Counted from the stretch's first letter, positions 52,281-61,354 are shown. The stretch: 64,000 nt of DNA from Jejuia sp047345485 (GCF_047345485.1 NZ_JBLFEN010000010.1:1-64000); one strand, 5' to 3'. A program made the numbers and translations. Notes: generated by a model from the letters alone, not told the origin.

Positions 52281-53323
52281 TGGAAGTAAAATTTAAAAAA
52301 TCTTATAAGTTTGCGATAAATACATCGCTTTACACTACCATATTTTTTACACTCTTAATGAGTGTTTTTTTATATTACTATTTTACATTTAAGTGGTTAC
52401 CAATTTTAATTTTTGGTATAGTTTTCTATGTTTTTTCTTTTTTAATCATCCAATATCGTGTAGAACGTTATATATACAGGCGTGTAAAAACTATTTACGA
52501 TGATTTAACACTTTTAGAATCTACAAGTTTAACCCGAGGTGCTATTACCACAGATATGGCTACCTTAACTCAAGAAATTGACAAATTTGCCAGGGATAAA
52601 AAATTAGAAATAGAAACACTTAAGGTGCGAGAACAGTATCGTAAAGAATTTTTAGGTAACGTATCACACGAATTAAAAACACCACTTTTTACAATTCAAG
52701 GCTATATTTTAACGCTTTTAGATGGTGCTATGGATGATGCAAAAATCAGAAAAAAATATTTAAAACGTGCTAATAGTGCTGTAGAACGCTTAGGTTATAT
52801 TGTAAGCGATTTAGATTTAATCACCAAGTTAGAAGCCGGAAATTTACGTTTACAACCAGAGGTTTTTAATATTATAGAGCTAGTAAACGAAGTATTTGGA
52901 ATGGTAGAAATGCGCGCTAACGAAAAGAAAATAACACTTACGTTTGATAGAGACTATGATAACCCCATAATGGTTCGTGCAGATAAAGAGCGCATTCAAC
53001 AAGTGCTAGTTAACCTTATTATCAATTCCTTAAAATATGGGCGCATAAAGGGCACTACAGAAGTTAGTATAGAAAATTTAATTAAAAACAAGGCCATTGT
53101 TAGAGTAACAGATAATGGCGAAGGCATTGAAAAAAACCATTTAGCCCGATTATTCGAAAGGTTTTATCGTGTAGATAAAAGTGGCTCCAGGCGCGAGGGT
53201 GGCTCAGGTCTAGGACTTTCTATAGTAAAGCATATTATCGAAGCGCATGATGAACGTATTTATGTAGAAAGCGAATATGGCGTAGGTAGCGAATTCTCCT
53301 TTACTTTAGAAAAGGCTAAATAA
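52280..53323 (+). CDS. Sensor histidine kinase, PhoR-like
   Basis: 347 residues. Two transmembrane helices close together (about 15-37 and 40-60) leave almost no periplasmic loop. Then come a short linker, a HisKA domain with phosphorylated His130 in NVSHELKTPLFTIQG, and a HATPase domain with the N box (LVNLIINSLKYG), G1 (VTDNGEGI) and G2 (GSGLGLSIVKHI). It lacks PAS or extracellular sensor domains. Partner of the upstream response regulator. Its last 18 bases overlap the convergent glycosyltransferase gene. Confidence 0.93.
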   Translation: MEVKFKKSYKFAINTSLYTTIFFTLLMSVFLYYYFTFKWLPILIFGIVFYVFSFLIIQYRVERYIYRRVKTIYDDLTLLESTSLTRGAITTDMATLTQEIDKFARDKKLEIETLKVREQYRKEFLGNVSHELKTPLFTIQGYILTLLDGAMDDAKIRKKYLKRANSAVERLGYIVSDLDLITKLEAGNLRLQPEVFNIIELVNEVFGMVEMRANEKKITLTFDRDYDNPIMVRADKERIQQVLVNLIINSLKYGRIKGTTEVSIENLIKNKAIVRVTDNGEGIEKNHLARLFERFYRVDKSGSRREGGSGLGLSIVKHIIEAHDERIYVESEYGVGSEFSFTLEKAK

Positions 53324-54352
53324 ATCGGCGTAATCTAATGTTGTATTAAAGCTCTTAAGGCCTTTGTAGTCTGATGTTTTATTCAGTAATAAAATATTAA
53401 AATCTTCTTGCTTACAACTAGGTACAAAACCTTGGTCGTTAAGTCGTTTTGCTAAATATTCCTGTTCTGTTTGTCCTGGTGTAGGAATAAAAAATGCCTT
53501 TTTCTCTAGTTTGGCTAAATCCATAATGGTAGTATAACCAGATCTAGATAACACTATTTTACTACTATTAATTGTTTTTTCAAGACGTGCAGACGTCATA
53601 AAATTATAAAGTGTTACGTTATTTTTCTGCACTATACTTTGGTGTTTCTCAGGGATACCTTGTACAAAAACAACTGTTCCTTTAAAGGTTTTAAGAGCTT
53701 TAAGAAGCCTATCTTCCAATATCGAGCGTTGTGGTTCAGGGCCAGAGAGCAATACCAATAAATCAATAGTTTCATCAATATCAATTTTGGTAAATCTACT
53801 TATGGGGCCAATATATTTTGTGGTAATACTAAGTTGTTTTTTATGCCCTAATTTACCCGATAAATTTAAATCACTCTCCGCATCAGGTACCCAACATTCA
53901 TTAAAACGAGATATATAGCTGTCGTGTAATTTTGTGCTTAACCAAGTCATATTACCGCTCAAAACATGCAGTTGGTGCGTTATAAAGGCGCAAGGGATTT
54001 TTTCATGATGAACACCCAGTCTATTGTCAGAAATAATTCCACTAATCTTATGCGTTTCAACAATACCTGCAACAGCCTTTTTTTCAGCCTTAATAGCCTT
54101 TAAAAGTTTAGGAGAATCCTTAATTAGCTTCAATTTAAAATATTTTCCTTTTTTAGCGTAGCTTATATTGTAAGACGGCAGTTCAATAGATGAAAACTCT
54201 GGAAACTCCTTTCTTAACAATGTTAAAGCAACACCATCACTGGCAATTATAGGCTCAAAACCGTCGGTAAATAAGGCTTTAATTATTGGTATACATCTAG
54301 TGGCGTGCCCTAAACCCCAATTTAACGGTGCAATAAGTATTCGTTTTTTCAT
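53306..54352 (-). CDS. Glycosyltransferase, GT-B fold (MurG-like group)
   Basis: 348 residues from ATG 54352. The N-terminal glycine-rich loop LIAPLNWGLGHATRCIPIIK is typical of UDP-sugar GT-B enzymes. The C-terminal half has LLVLLSGPEPQRS, VVFVQGIPEKHQS, and the nucleotide-sugar site KIVLSRSGYTTIMDLAKLEKK with IPTPGQTEQEYLA. The frame extends to 54430 but that portion is encoded by a repeat element, so the ATG is chosen. Acceptor and donor are unknown. Confidence 0.85.
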   Translation of the reverse strand: MKKRILIAPLNWGLGHATRCIPIIKALFTDGFEPIIASDGVALTLLRKEFPEFSSIELPSYNISYAKKGKYFKLKLIKDSPKLLKAIKAEKKAVAGIVETHKISGIISDNRLGVHHEKIPCAFITHQLHVLSGNMTWLSTKLHDSYISRFNECWVPDAESDLNLSGKLGHKKQLSITTKYIGPISRFTKIDIDETIDLLVLLSGPEPQRSILEDRLLKALKTFKGTVVFVQGIPEKHQSIVQKNNVTLYNFMTSARLEKTINSSKIVLSRSGYTTIMDLAKLEKKAFFIPTPGQTEQEYLAKRLNDQGFVPSCKQEDFNILLLNKTSDYKGLKSFNTTLDYADLFSLF

Positions 54353-54363
54353 TAAAATTATTT

Positions 54364-54466
54364 GGGCGTGCCCCAAAAAGGGTCGGGCTTTCGGCAGTCG
54401 CTTTTTTGTGTTGCATAGGTGCAACAACACAAAAAGAGCTTCAATAAATGCCTCAATCCCTCACGC
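54364..54466. repeat. Dispersed intergenic structured repeat (copy A, best preserved)
   Basis: A GC-richer block between divergent genes. It begins TTTGGGCGTGCCCC and carries the core GGGTCGGGCTTTC (54380-54392). In the middle is a strong hairpin in which TGTTGCA (54409-54415) pairs with TGCAACA (54420-54426), extended by T/A arms. It ends CAATCCCTCACGC. Outer bases GCGTG (54366-54370) pair with CACGC (54462-54466). The left end AATTATTTGGGC and the core are shared with copy C near 62482. Confidence 0.6.
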
Positions 54467-54685
54467 AGGTTTAGGTTAATACCATGTTTTTATTAGAAAT
54501 AAGCAGTAAAATCATCATATGTTTTTGTGTCAATTTCAAATAAAAAATGAATGTAATCAAAAGTAAAGATACTAACCTTGTATTATATTTCCTTAATATT
54601 AAGAAATTTTCAATTTCAGTAAAAAGTCAATTAAAATTAATACTCACTTTAAAATATAGATATAAAACACAGCTCTAAATAAAGG

Positions 54686-55420
54686 ATGTCTAAAAAAGAA
54701 ATTCTCTATTTTTACCAATTCAAACTAAATAATAGTAAAGATACTTTGGGAAGTAAAAATAAACTAAAACGGTTTAAGGAAAACGATACCTTTGCCAATG
54801 TATTTCAACCTTCAAGAGAAGAGTTAGTTAATGGAAACTATACCCTAAAAGGCGAGTGGAATACAACTTTTTTTAAAAATAAAAACCCTATCGTTTTAGA
54901 ATTAGGCTGCGGAAAAGGGGAATACTCAGTAGCACTGGCTCAAAAATATCCTAATAAAAATTTTATTGGAGTAGATATTAAAGGCGCTCGGTTTTGGCGA
55001 GGTGCAAAAACAGCTTTAGAAGATAATTTACCTAATGTTGCTTTTTTACGCACACAAATAGAGCTTATAGATTACGCATTTGCAGAAAATGAGGTAGACG
55101 AAATTTGGATTACCTTTCCAGACCCGCAAATAAAATATAAACGTACAAAACATAGATTAACCAATTTAGTGTTTTTAGAGCGTTATAAGCATATTTTAAA
55201 GCCAGATGGGATAATGAATTTAAAAACAGATAGCGAATTTATGCATGGTTATACTTTAGGGTTATTACACGGTGCAGGCCACCAAGTATTATACGCTAAT
55301 CACAACGTTTATAAACAGGAGGGAAGTCCAGAGGAAGTAACAAGTATACAAACATTTTACGAGTCGCAATACTTAGAAAAAAATAAACCAATTACCTACA
55401 TTAAGTTTAAAATAAATTAA
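54686..55420 (+). CDS. trmB: tRNA (guanine(46)-N7)-methyltransferase
   Basis: S-adenosylmethionine-dependent methylation of G46 in the tRNA variable loop. SAM motif I is in VLELGCGKGEYSVALAQKYP (about residue 74); NFIGVDIKGARFWRGAKTA, WITFPDPQIKYKRTKHRL and the C-terminal TSIQTFYESQYLE are all family signatures. The ATG at 54686 gives 244 residues with an N-terminal addition of 20 residues. The conserved start GSKNKLKRF is preceded by an in-frame TTG (54746) that could be the true start. Confidence 0.94.
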   Translation: MSKKEILYFYQFKLNNSKDTLGSKNKLKRFKENDTFANVFQPSREELVNGNYTLKGEWNTTFFKNKNPIVLELGCGKGEYSVALAQKYPNKNFIGVDIKGARFWRGAKTALEDNLPNVAFLRTQIELIDYAFAENEVDEIWITFPDPQIKYKRTKHRLTNLVFLERYKHILKPDGIMNLKTDSEFMHGYTLGLLHGAGHQVLYANHNVYKQEGSPEEVTSIQTFYESQYLEKNKPITYIKFKIN

Positions 55421-55423
55421 TAC

Positions 55424-56053
55424 ATGAGTTTAACTCTTATCTTTTTTTTAGGATTATTTTTTGCGCTTGTAGGAGTTATTCCTCCAGGGTTGTTGAATAT
55501 GACAGCTGCAAAAATTAGCCTAAAAGAAGGACATGTTAGGGGTATTGTATTTTCCATAGGTGTTTGTATTGTTGTATTTGCACAAACCTATTTAGCTGCA
55601 ATTTTTGCAAGATATTTAAGTAAAAACCCTGAGGTAATTGATATTTTAAGAAGTGTAGCACTAGTTATTTTTATACTAATCACCATATATTTTCTATTTA
55701 TCGCAAAGGCCTCATCAAAACAACAAATTAAGCCTAAAATAAAAAGTAAGCATAGTCGGTTTTTTCAGGGCATGCTTATGTCTGCTATTAATGTATTTCC
55801 AATTCCTTATCAAGCGTATATGACGATTACTTTAGCATCTGTTGGGTGGTTAAATTTTGAGCAAACAAGTATTGTGTCTTACGTTATAGGAGCAGGTATG
55901 GGTACATTTGTAATGTTATACATATATATATTCTTTTTTGACAAAATAAAGAGTAAGACATTTACATCTCAAAAAAACATGAATTATATTATAGGTGGCA
56001 TTACAGGAATTATTTCCGTTATCACCTTAATTAATGTGATAAAAGATTGGTAA
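55424..56053 (+). CDS. LysE family transporter
   Basis: 209 residues with six hydrophobic helices and the family pattern GLFFALVGVIPPGLLNMTAAKISLKEG near the N-terminus, then GMLMSAINVFPIPYQAYMTITL in the fourth helix region. LysE-type proteins export amino acids or other small solutes; the substrate is not predictable here. It starts 3 bases after trmB and ends 1 base before the ATL gene, so the three form an operon. Confidence 0.87.
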   Translation: MSLTLIFFLGLFFALVGVIPPGLLNMTAAKISLKEGHVRGIVFSIGVCIVVFAQTYLAAIFARYLSKNPEVIDILRSVALVIFILITIYFLFIAKASSKQQIKPKIKSKHSRFFQGMLMSAINVFPIPYQAYMTITLASVGWLNFEQTSIVSYVIGAGMGTFVMLYIYIFFFDKIKSKTFTSQKNMNYIIGGITGIISVITLINVIKDW

Positions 56054-56054
56054 A

Positions 56055-56384
56055 ATGAAACCAGAAACCTTAAGTTTTTTTGATAAAGTTTATGAAGTGG
56101 CCAAACAAATTCCACATGGTCGCGTTACAAACTATGGTGCTATTGCTAAATATTTAGGAGCCGCCAGAAGTGCAAGAATGGTAGGTTATGCTATGAATGG
56201 CTCACATGGTAAAAACGTGCCAGCGCACCGGGTGGTAAACAGAAAAGGTTTATTAACCGGTAAGCATCATTTTGAGGGTACTAATTTAATGCAGCAACTA
56301 TTAGAAAGTGAAGGCGTTGTGGTAAAAGAAAACCAAATTCAAAATTTTGATGAGGTGTTTTGGGATCCTGCTGTAGAATTGTAA
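56055..56384 (+). CDS. Alkyltransferase-like protein (ATL; MGMT-related)
   Basis: 109 residues with the C-terminal domain of O6-alkylguanine-DNA alkyltransferase: VAKQIPHGRVTNYGAIAKYL, the arginine-finger region AARSARMVGYAMN, and the active-site loop. In the loop the reactive Cys of PCHRV is Ala57 (NVPAHRVVNRKG), so it cannot accept alkyl groups. This is the ATL family, which binds O6-alkylguanine and hands it to nucleotide excision repair. The tail after VVNRKGLLTG is intact. It starts 1 base after the LysE gene. Confidence 0.9.
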   Translation: MKPETLSFFDKVYEVAKQIPHGRVTNYGAIAKYLGAARSARMVGYAMNGSHGKNVPAHRVVNRKGLLTGKHHFEGTNLMQQLLESEGVVVKENQIQNFDEVFWDPAVEL

Positions 56385-56537
56385 TTATTTCCTAATTTTT
56401 TAAAAATTTACAAATATTTGTAATTCTCAATCCATAACAAAACCCAATAACTAAATCAATAAAACTTCTAATATCTAGTTATTGCCTTCAAGCTTTATTG
56501 CCTATCTTTGTAATTAGAATGATTCTGAATAATAAAC

Positions 56538-57674
56538 ATGAAACTTAATAAAGAAGATATATTAAAAGCCCTAGAAACCATTACTGTACCTGGAGAAGGA
56601 CAAAACATGGTAGAAAGTGGTGCTGTAAAAAATGTAGTTACGTTTGCTGATGAAGTAATTGTTGATATTACGATAACAAACCCTAGTTTACAAGCTAAGA
56701 AACGTACAGAAGTTGATATCCTTAAAACCATTCACGAAAAAGTGTATGAAAAGGCAAAAATTACTGTAAATATAAAAGTCGAAGCACCAGAAAAACCAAA
56801 AGCTAATGTTATTAAGGGAAAACCAATTCCTGGAATTCAAAATATAGTAGCAATAGCCTCAGGTAAAGGCGGTGTAGGTAAATCTACAGTTACTGCAAAT
56901 TTAGCAGTGTCTTTGTCTAAAATGGGCTTTAAGGTTGGTATTCTAGATGCTGATATTTATGGGCCATCTATCCCGATTATGTTTGATGTTGCTTCTGAGA
57001 AACCTTTAGCTGTAAACATTGACGGTAAATCTAAAATGAAACCCATAGAGAATTATGGTGTAAAAGTATTATCTATTGGATTTTTTACACAACCAGACCA
57101 AGCTGTGGTATGGCGCGGGCCTATGGCAGCAAAAGCTTTAAATCAAATGATTTTTGATGCACATTGGGGAGAATTAGATTTCCTATTGTTAGATTTACCT
57201 CCTGGTACTGGAGATATTCATTTAAGTATTATGCAATCGCTTCCAATTACAGGAGCAGTTGTAGTAAGTACACCGCAAAACGTAGCTTTGGCCGATGCTA
57301 AAAAAGGAGTGGCAATGTTTCAGCAAGAAAGTATAGATGTGCCTGTTTTAGGAATTATTGAAAATATGGCGTACTTTACACCTGAGGAGTTACCAGATAA
57401 TAAGTATTATATTTTCGGTAACGCTGGTGCTAAACATCTAGCAGAAGATTTAAAAGTGCCTTTTATTGGAGAAATTCCGTTAGTACAAAGTATTCGAGAA
57501 GCTGGTGATGTTGGTCGACCTGCGGCTTTACAAACAGCAACACCTTTAGAGAAAGCTTTTGAGGTAATAACACAAAATGTAGTACAAGAAGTTGTAAAGC
57601 GTAATGATAATTTACCACCAACTGAAGCAGTAAAAATCACCACAATGGCTGGATGTTCAGCTGTGAAAAAATAA
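56538..57674 (+). CDS. Mrp/NBP35 (ApbC) family Fe-S cluster carrier ATPase
   Basis: 378 residues. N-terminal MIP18/DUF59 domain (about 1-85), then the deviant-Walker P-loop IASGKGGVGKSTVTANLA (about residue 105). LDADIYGPSIPIMF, WRGPMAAKALNQMI and DLPPGTGDIHLS follow. The family-typical CxxC is not seen in the central region; the only C-terminal cysteine lies in TTMAGCSAVKK. These proteins bind and transfer iron-sulfur clusters. The neighbouring nifU-like and ferredoxin genes support that role. A 153-base gap follows the ATL gene. Confidence 0.9.
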   Translation: MKLNKEDILKALETITVPGEGQNMVESGAVKNVVTFADEVIVDITITNPSLQAKKRTEVDILKTIHEKVYEKAKITVNIKVEAPEKPKANVIKGKPIPGIQNIVAIASGKGGVGKSTVTANLAVSLSKMGFKVGILDADIYGPSIPIMFDVASEKPLAVNIDGKSKMKPIENYGVKVLSIGFFTQPDQAVVWRGPMAAKALNQMIFDAHWGELDFLLLDLPPGTGDIHLSIMQSLPITGAVVVSTPQNVALADAKKGVAMFQQESIDVPVLGIIENMAYFTPEELPDNKYYIFGNAGAKHLAEDLKVPFIGEIPLVQSIREAGDVGRPAALQTATPLEKAFEVITQNVVQEVVKRNDNLPPTEAVKITTMAGCSAVKK

Positions 57675-57722
57675 ATCTATTTAATCTTTTTTTATTAAAA
57701 GTTACATAGGAAAACATAAGAC

Positions 57723-57965
57723 ATGACATCAGAAGAACTAAGAGAAAAAGTTGAAATAGCACTAGAAGAAATTAGACCATTTTTACAAAGTGACGGTGGT
57801 GATATCTCTTTATTATCTATAGAGGACGATAAATTAGTAAAAGTACAATTACAAGGTGCATGTGTGGGCTGTAGTGTTAACCAAATGACATTAAAATCTG
57901 GTGTTGAAATGACCATAAAAAAACATGCGCCACAAATAGAGCAAGTTGTTAATATAGAGGTGTAA
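57723..57965 (+). CDS. NifU family Fe-S scaffold protein
   Basis: 80 residues, only the NifU C-terminal (Nfu) domain: KVEIALEEIRPFLQSDGGDISLL at the start and the cluster-binding CxxC in LQGACVGCSVNQMTLKSGVE (about residues 55-58). It delivers 4Fe-4S clusters to target proteins. It lies 48 bases after the Mrp gene, a common pairing. The protein is complete for an Nfu-only version. Confidence 0.92.
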   Translation: MTSEELREKVEIALEEIRPFLQSDGGDISLLSIEDDKLVKVQLQGACVGCSVNQMTLKSGVEMTIKKHAPQIEQVVNIEV

Positions 57966-58114
57966 CTATAATTAAATTCTGCAAAACTTTCAGTTTTATT
58001 CATGTTTTTGTAATGAACACCCTAAAAACCTTCAATAAAATTAGATATTTCACAAATTTTATAAATCCTAGTAAATTAGTAGGATAAACATTTAAAAGTT
58101 TAAATTACATCACT

Positions 58115-58155
58115 TAAATTTGCGGCACGAATTATGTTACGCTCCATAGCGTAGC
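58115..58155 (+). promoter_or_regulatory. Putative ferredoxin promoter and leader hairpin
   Basis: TAAATTTG at 58115-58122 fits the -7 consensus; no clear TTG is seen at -33. Downstream, GTTACGCT (58136-58143) pairs with AGCGTAGC (58148-58155), one wobble, loop CCAT, 14 bases before the ferredoxin ATG. The hairpin would lie in the mRNA leader. Confidence 0.4.
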
Positions 58156-58169
58156 ACAAACAGTAAAGT

Positions 58170-58499
58170 ATGCAAGACATAAACATAAAAATAACAGATA
58201 GAGATGGTGTAACCCACGATATTGTAGCGCCAACTGATATGGCCATGAATTTAATGGAAGTAGTGCGCTCTTATGAGTTGGCACCAGAAGGCACTATTGG
58301 TGTTTGTGGCGGTATGGCTATGTGTGCCTCTTGCCAGTGTTATGTGCTAAGTGAAACTGAATTACCTGAAATGGGTGACGACGAAGAAGCCATGTTATCT
58401 GAAGCTTTTGATGTAAAAGATACTAGTCGCTTAGGTTGTCAAATTCAAATGACTCCTGAGATGGAGGGTTTAGAGGTGGAGTTAGCACCTGAGAGTTAG
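58170..58499 (+). CDS. 2Fe-2S ferredoxin (adrenodoxin type)
   Basis: 109 residues with the cysteine pattern Cys-x5-Cys-x2-Cys in VCGGMAMCASCQCYV and the fourth Cys in RLGCQI, which hold a [2Fe-2S] cluster. The spacing and the acidic helix LPEMGDDEEAMLSEAFD are those of the adrenodoxin-like (Isc-type) ferredoxins used in Fe-S assembly or as P450 and reductase partners. The Mrp and NifU genes lie upstream. Confidence 0.92.
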   Translation: MQDINIKITDRDGVTHDIVAPTDMAMNLMEVVRSYELAPEGTIGVCGGMAMCASCQCYVLSETELPEMGDDEEAMLSEAFDVKDTSRLGCQIQMTPEMEGLEVELAPES

Positions 58500-58543
58500 T
58501 CTAATCTTGTGACTTTACAATTTATTTAGTGTCATATAATTGT

Positions 58544-58882
58544 ATGATATTAATAAAAATTTTTAAAGACAAATTCAATACTTATAGATTTTTTTTAAAG
58601 TCTAATAATCAAATAATTTTTTTTAGTGAGCCGTTTTTATCCAAACAGATATGTCTAGATAAAATAGATTTTTTAAGAACTCATTCTAGGGTAATAAAAA
58701 ACTATAAAAAGTTAAAAGCACAATGCGGGAGTTATTATTTTGTGTATAAAAATCGCAACAATGGCGAGATAATTGGGACTAGCGAAAGTTATTTAGAAGC
58801 TAGTACTATGGAACACTCCATTACATTGATGAGAATGGGTATTAGTAAAGTTGAAATAGATAGAGAAGTCTATATAGTTTAG
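58544..58882 (+). CDS. DUF1508 / YegP-like small protein
   Basis: 112 residues from ATG 58544; a GTG at 58529 would add five. The sequence shows an N-terminal strand region FKDKFNTYRFFLKSNNQIIFFSEPF, a central KKLKAQCGSYYFVYKNRNNGEIIGTSESY and a final helix TMEHSITLMRMGISKVEID. The layout resembles one or two YegP-type units. Function unknown. Assignment by pattern is tentative. Confidence 0.65.
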   Translation: MILIKIFKDKFNTYRFFLKSNNQIIFFSEPFLSKQICLDKIDFLRTHSRVIKNYKKLKAQCGSYYFVYKNRNNGEIIGTSESYLEASTMEHSITLMRMGISKVEIDREVYIV

Positions 58883-58943
58883 TAGTTAAAATAGTAAAGT
58901 ATTAATCACGAACAGTTTTTAATATAACTCACAGCTACTTTTA

Positions 58944-59432
58944 CTAGAGTTTTTCAGTCATTTTTCCAATATTTATTTTTTCAGCTCTTGTAAAAGTTAT
59001 GTCTCTTACATATTCCATTTTTTTCCATAAGTAGGTGTTACCTTTAAGACCTTTTGTAATTTTCATTCGCCTATTTAATCGCTTAATTTCTTTTTCTGTA
59101 GCTTTCCTTTTCTCTCCTAACACACCGTAAAGTTTCACTGCTGGATAATCATAAAATTCATTTTTAAATAATGATTTTAACCAAAAAAACCATCCGCTAT
59201 TTACTCCTAAAAGGCATACGTTTGGATTTGTGGTAGCGTGTTTTGGAAGTTTTTTAGTGAATTTTTCAAAATAAAAACCTGTTTGATTATCATTTAAAAA
59301 AAAAGTTCCAATAGGAGTGACAGTAGGATTGTTGTCCGAATTTACAGAAGCAATTGAAATATAGAAGTTTGAGCTAAAACTTTTATTAAAGTGCTTTCTT
59401 ATTTTATGCCATTCGTATACTAAATCCATCAT
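58944..59432 (-). CDS. Pyridoxamine 5'-phosphate oxidase-fold (FMN-binding) protein
   Basis: 162 residues of the split-barrel PPOX type: SSNFYISIASVNSDNNPTVTPIG then TFFLNDNQTGFYFEKFTKKLPKH and NPNVCLLGVNSGWFFWL, which is the usual strand order for FMN-binding split barrels. A basic C-terminal part follows (KRLNRRMKITKGLKGNTYLW). Two ATG codons (59432, 59429) can start it. The substrate and true cofactor are not known. It stands alone on the minus strand. Confidence 0.75.
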   Translation of the reverse strand: MMDLVYEWHKIRKHFNKSFSSNFYISIASVNSDNNPTVTPIGTFFLNDNQTGFYFEKFTKKLPKHATTNPNVCLLGVNSGWFFWLKSLFKNEFYDYPAVKLYGVLGEKRKATEKEIKRLNRRMKITKGLKGNTYLWKKMEYVRDITFTRAEKINIGKMTEKL

Positions 59433-59571
59433 CTTAATTTTTTATTATTTTTTAAGTTTACTACCCAACTTAAATATAATTTTATTAGAATAAGCTTTAT
59501 TACTAACGAAATGTAAGTTATTGTTTTTTTAGTAAAGTCAAGAATGAAAATACATGCTTGTAATTATAATA

Positions 59572-60432
59572 TTACCACCAAACTAAAAATACTTTATTTA
59601 GTAAGCCATTCTTAAATTTTACCCAAACGAGTGATGCATATTTTTGCTTAAAAAAATCTTTAGCTATAAAAGTAAAAGATTCAAAGTTTGACCAATCAAC
59701 ATTAATATGTGGTGTTATCAACCAATTTTTTTTATTAGGTAAGTAAAATTTACAATCTTTAAACTCATGCAATTCATCTGCTCTTATATAAAACCCAACC
59801 ACGCAATCATTATTTAGGGTGAGAAGTCTGGTATTTTGGTGCGCTAATGGTAAAAATAATTGCGCTTTAAAATAAACGTGTTGTGATATGTTTTTTGATT
59901 TTAAATCTATTGTTTTAAGGTAAGATTTGCAATCGTCAGCATAGAGTAATGGTAATTGCTTATCTCTAAGCTTTTCAAGTTTTTCAATTAAAGAATCTTT
60001 TCTATTGGGGCCAATAAAATGATCAATTTCAGAAGTTCCCACTGTGGCATCATACACATAAAATTTATAGATTATTTCTAGATGAATGGGTTTTCCATCT
60101 TTTAATAGCAAACAATCTAACTCGCCTAAAGTCAGTTTATCTTTTTGAATTTGAATATTCTCAGCTAAAATAGAAATATTATGTTGTTGCTTTAACTCAA
60201 AAGATACAAAACGCTCTACATATTTTCCAAGGCGTAGGTTTTCATCTAAATTAATAGCTAGTTTATGAAGAGTAGTATTAATTTCAAATTGAGTTAAATT
60301 AAAAAGAGGATTTTTTTTCCATAATAAAGGGGTGTTTAAAAAACCTTCGTATCTTTTTTGGAGTGTATTTCTCATATTGCTAACTGTCTTTTCTTTAAAA
60401 CAGAAATCCATACTATAAGCTAAAAACGACAT
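59572..60432 (-). CDS. DUF1853 family protein
   Basis: 286 residues. Signature segments are RYEGFLNTPLLWKKNPLFNL near the N-terminus, LGKYVERFVSFEL, GELDCLLLKDGKPIHLEIIYKFYVYD in the middle and DHFIGPNRKDSLIEKLEKLRDKQLPLL, matching DUF1853. The GELD...HLEIIYKFY pattern resembles a PD-(D/E)xK nuclease-like core, an inference. Starts: ATG 60432, 6 bases after the upstream stop, or ATG 60375 (MRNTLQKRYEG). I use the first because of the tight coupling. Confidence 0.75.
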   Translation of the reverse strand: MSFLAYSMDFCFKEKTVSNMRNTLQKRYEGFLNTPLLWKKNPLFNLTQFEINTTLHKLAINLDENLRLGKYVERFVSFELKQQHNISILAENIQIQKDKLTLGELDCLLLKDGKPIHLEIIYKFYVYDATVGTSEIDHFIGPNRKDSLIEKLEKLRDKQLPLLYADDCKSYLKTIDLKSKNISQHVYFKAQLFLPLAHQNTRLLTLNNDCVVGFYIRADELHEFKDCKFYLPNKKNWLITPHINVDWSNFESFTFIAKDFFKQKYASLVWVKFKNGLLNKVFLVWW

Positions 60433-60438
60433 AGAAAT

Positions 60439-61338
60439 TTATCCTGTTTCGTAATCTGCTAAATTTCTAGGGCCTTCTAATACTATTCTAACAATTTGTA
60501 GCGTGCCATCATCTCGAGTAGCTATTTGCCATTTTATTAACGAAATAGCACCGTTTTCAATCTCTAAACCTGTAATACTCCTTGGATGTACACAACTACC
60601 GTCGTTAAAAAAAGCAATGTCGCCAGGTTCTGGGAAACGCGGTCTGTGTGTGTGACCGAAAATGGTAAGTAAATTATTGTTTTGGGCAATCCATTTTTTG
60701 GCACGTTTCTCAACTTTTATAAGCTCTTTGTAGTTTTTTGCAGGACTTGTAGGGTCTGCTATTCCCATAACATTTAAGGGTTTCCAAAGAATTCTAACCA
60801 AAAACCTACTCCATTTCCAAAATAAATAGTTCCACCAATCGGCTTGATGTCCGTGTGTTAAGAATAATTCTTGCCCAGTTAAACAGTGTTTTAAAACAAT
60901 ACCTTCATGATATGTTATATCTCCAAAAAGCTCTACATCTTTACCAACTTTTGGATCAAAATAGGTGGATAAATGTTTCTTTACATACTCAGGGTTTCTG
61001 TAAACCATATCATGATTACCCCAAATCATGTGTAAGCGATTATCCTTATGGAATAACTTCATAAGCATATACACATTTTTATGTGCATTTAGAATAGATT
61101 CAAAAGTTAAGTTTTCCCAAAGCTCGTCACCATCTCCTAATTCACAATAATTAAAACCTTCAGCATAATAATGTTTTAAAGCATGAAAGTAAATATTACG
61201 GTTATTCGCAAAATCGTCAGCAAAACTATTATCACCACGATGACAGTCGCTAAATAATATAAATTTACTATCGTCATCAAAATCGATAACTTTAGCATTG
61301 GCGTAGGCTTTATTTAATCGTTTTTTAGAAGAAAACAT
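60439..61338 (-). CDS. Calcineurin-like metallophosphoesterase
   Basis: 299 residues with all dinuclear metal motifs: FILFSDCHRGDNSFADDF, GDGDELWENL, MIWGNHDMVYR, LTHGHQADWW and the C-terminal FGHTHRPRFPEPG. The upstream N-terminal ASN/KK-rich stretch and the FWKWSRFLVRILWKPL middle are typical of a Bacteroidota branch. The substrate (phosphoprotein, nucleotide or lipid) is unknown. It is co-transcribed with the DUF1853 gene that follows 6 bases later. Confidence 0.87.
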   Translation of the reverse strand: MFSSKKRLNKAYANAKVIDFDDDSKFILFSDCHRGDNSFADDFANNRNIYFHALKHYYAEGFNYCELGDGDELWENLTFESILNAHKNVYMLMKLFHKDNRLHMIWGNHDMVYRNPEYVKKHLSTYFDPKVGKDVELFGDITYHEGIVLKHCLTGQELFLTHGHQADWWNYLFWKWSRFLVRILWKPLNVMGIADPTSPAKNYKELIKVEKRAKKWIAQNNNLLTIFGHTHRPRFPEPGDIAFFNDGSCVHPRSITGLEIENGAISLIKWQIATRDDGTLQIVRIVLEGPRNLADYETG

Positions 61339-61354
61339 TAATGTAAATGTAAAT

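Noticed and set aside
54353..54430. N-terminal extension of the glycosyltransferase
   Set aside because: Encoded by the dispersed repeat and unlike the family start; ATG 54352 is the normal start.
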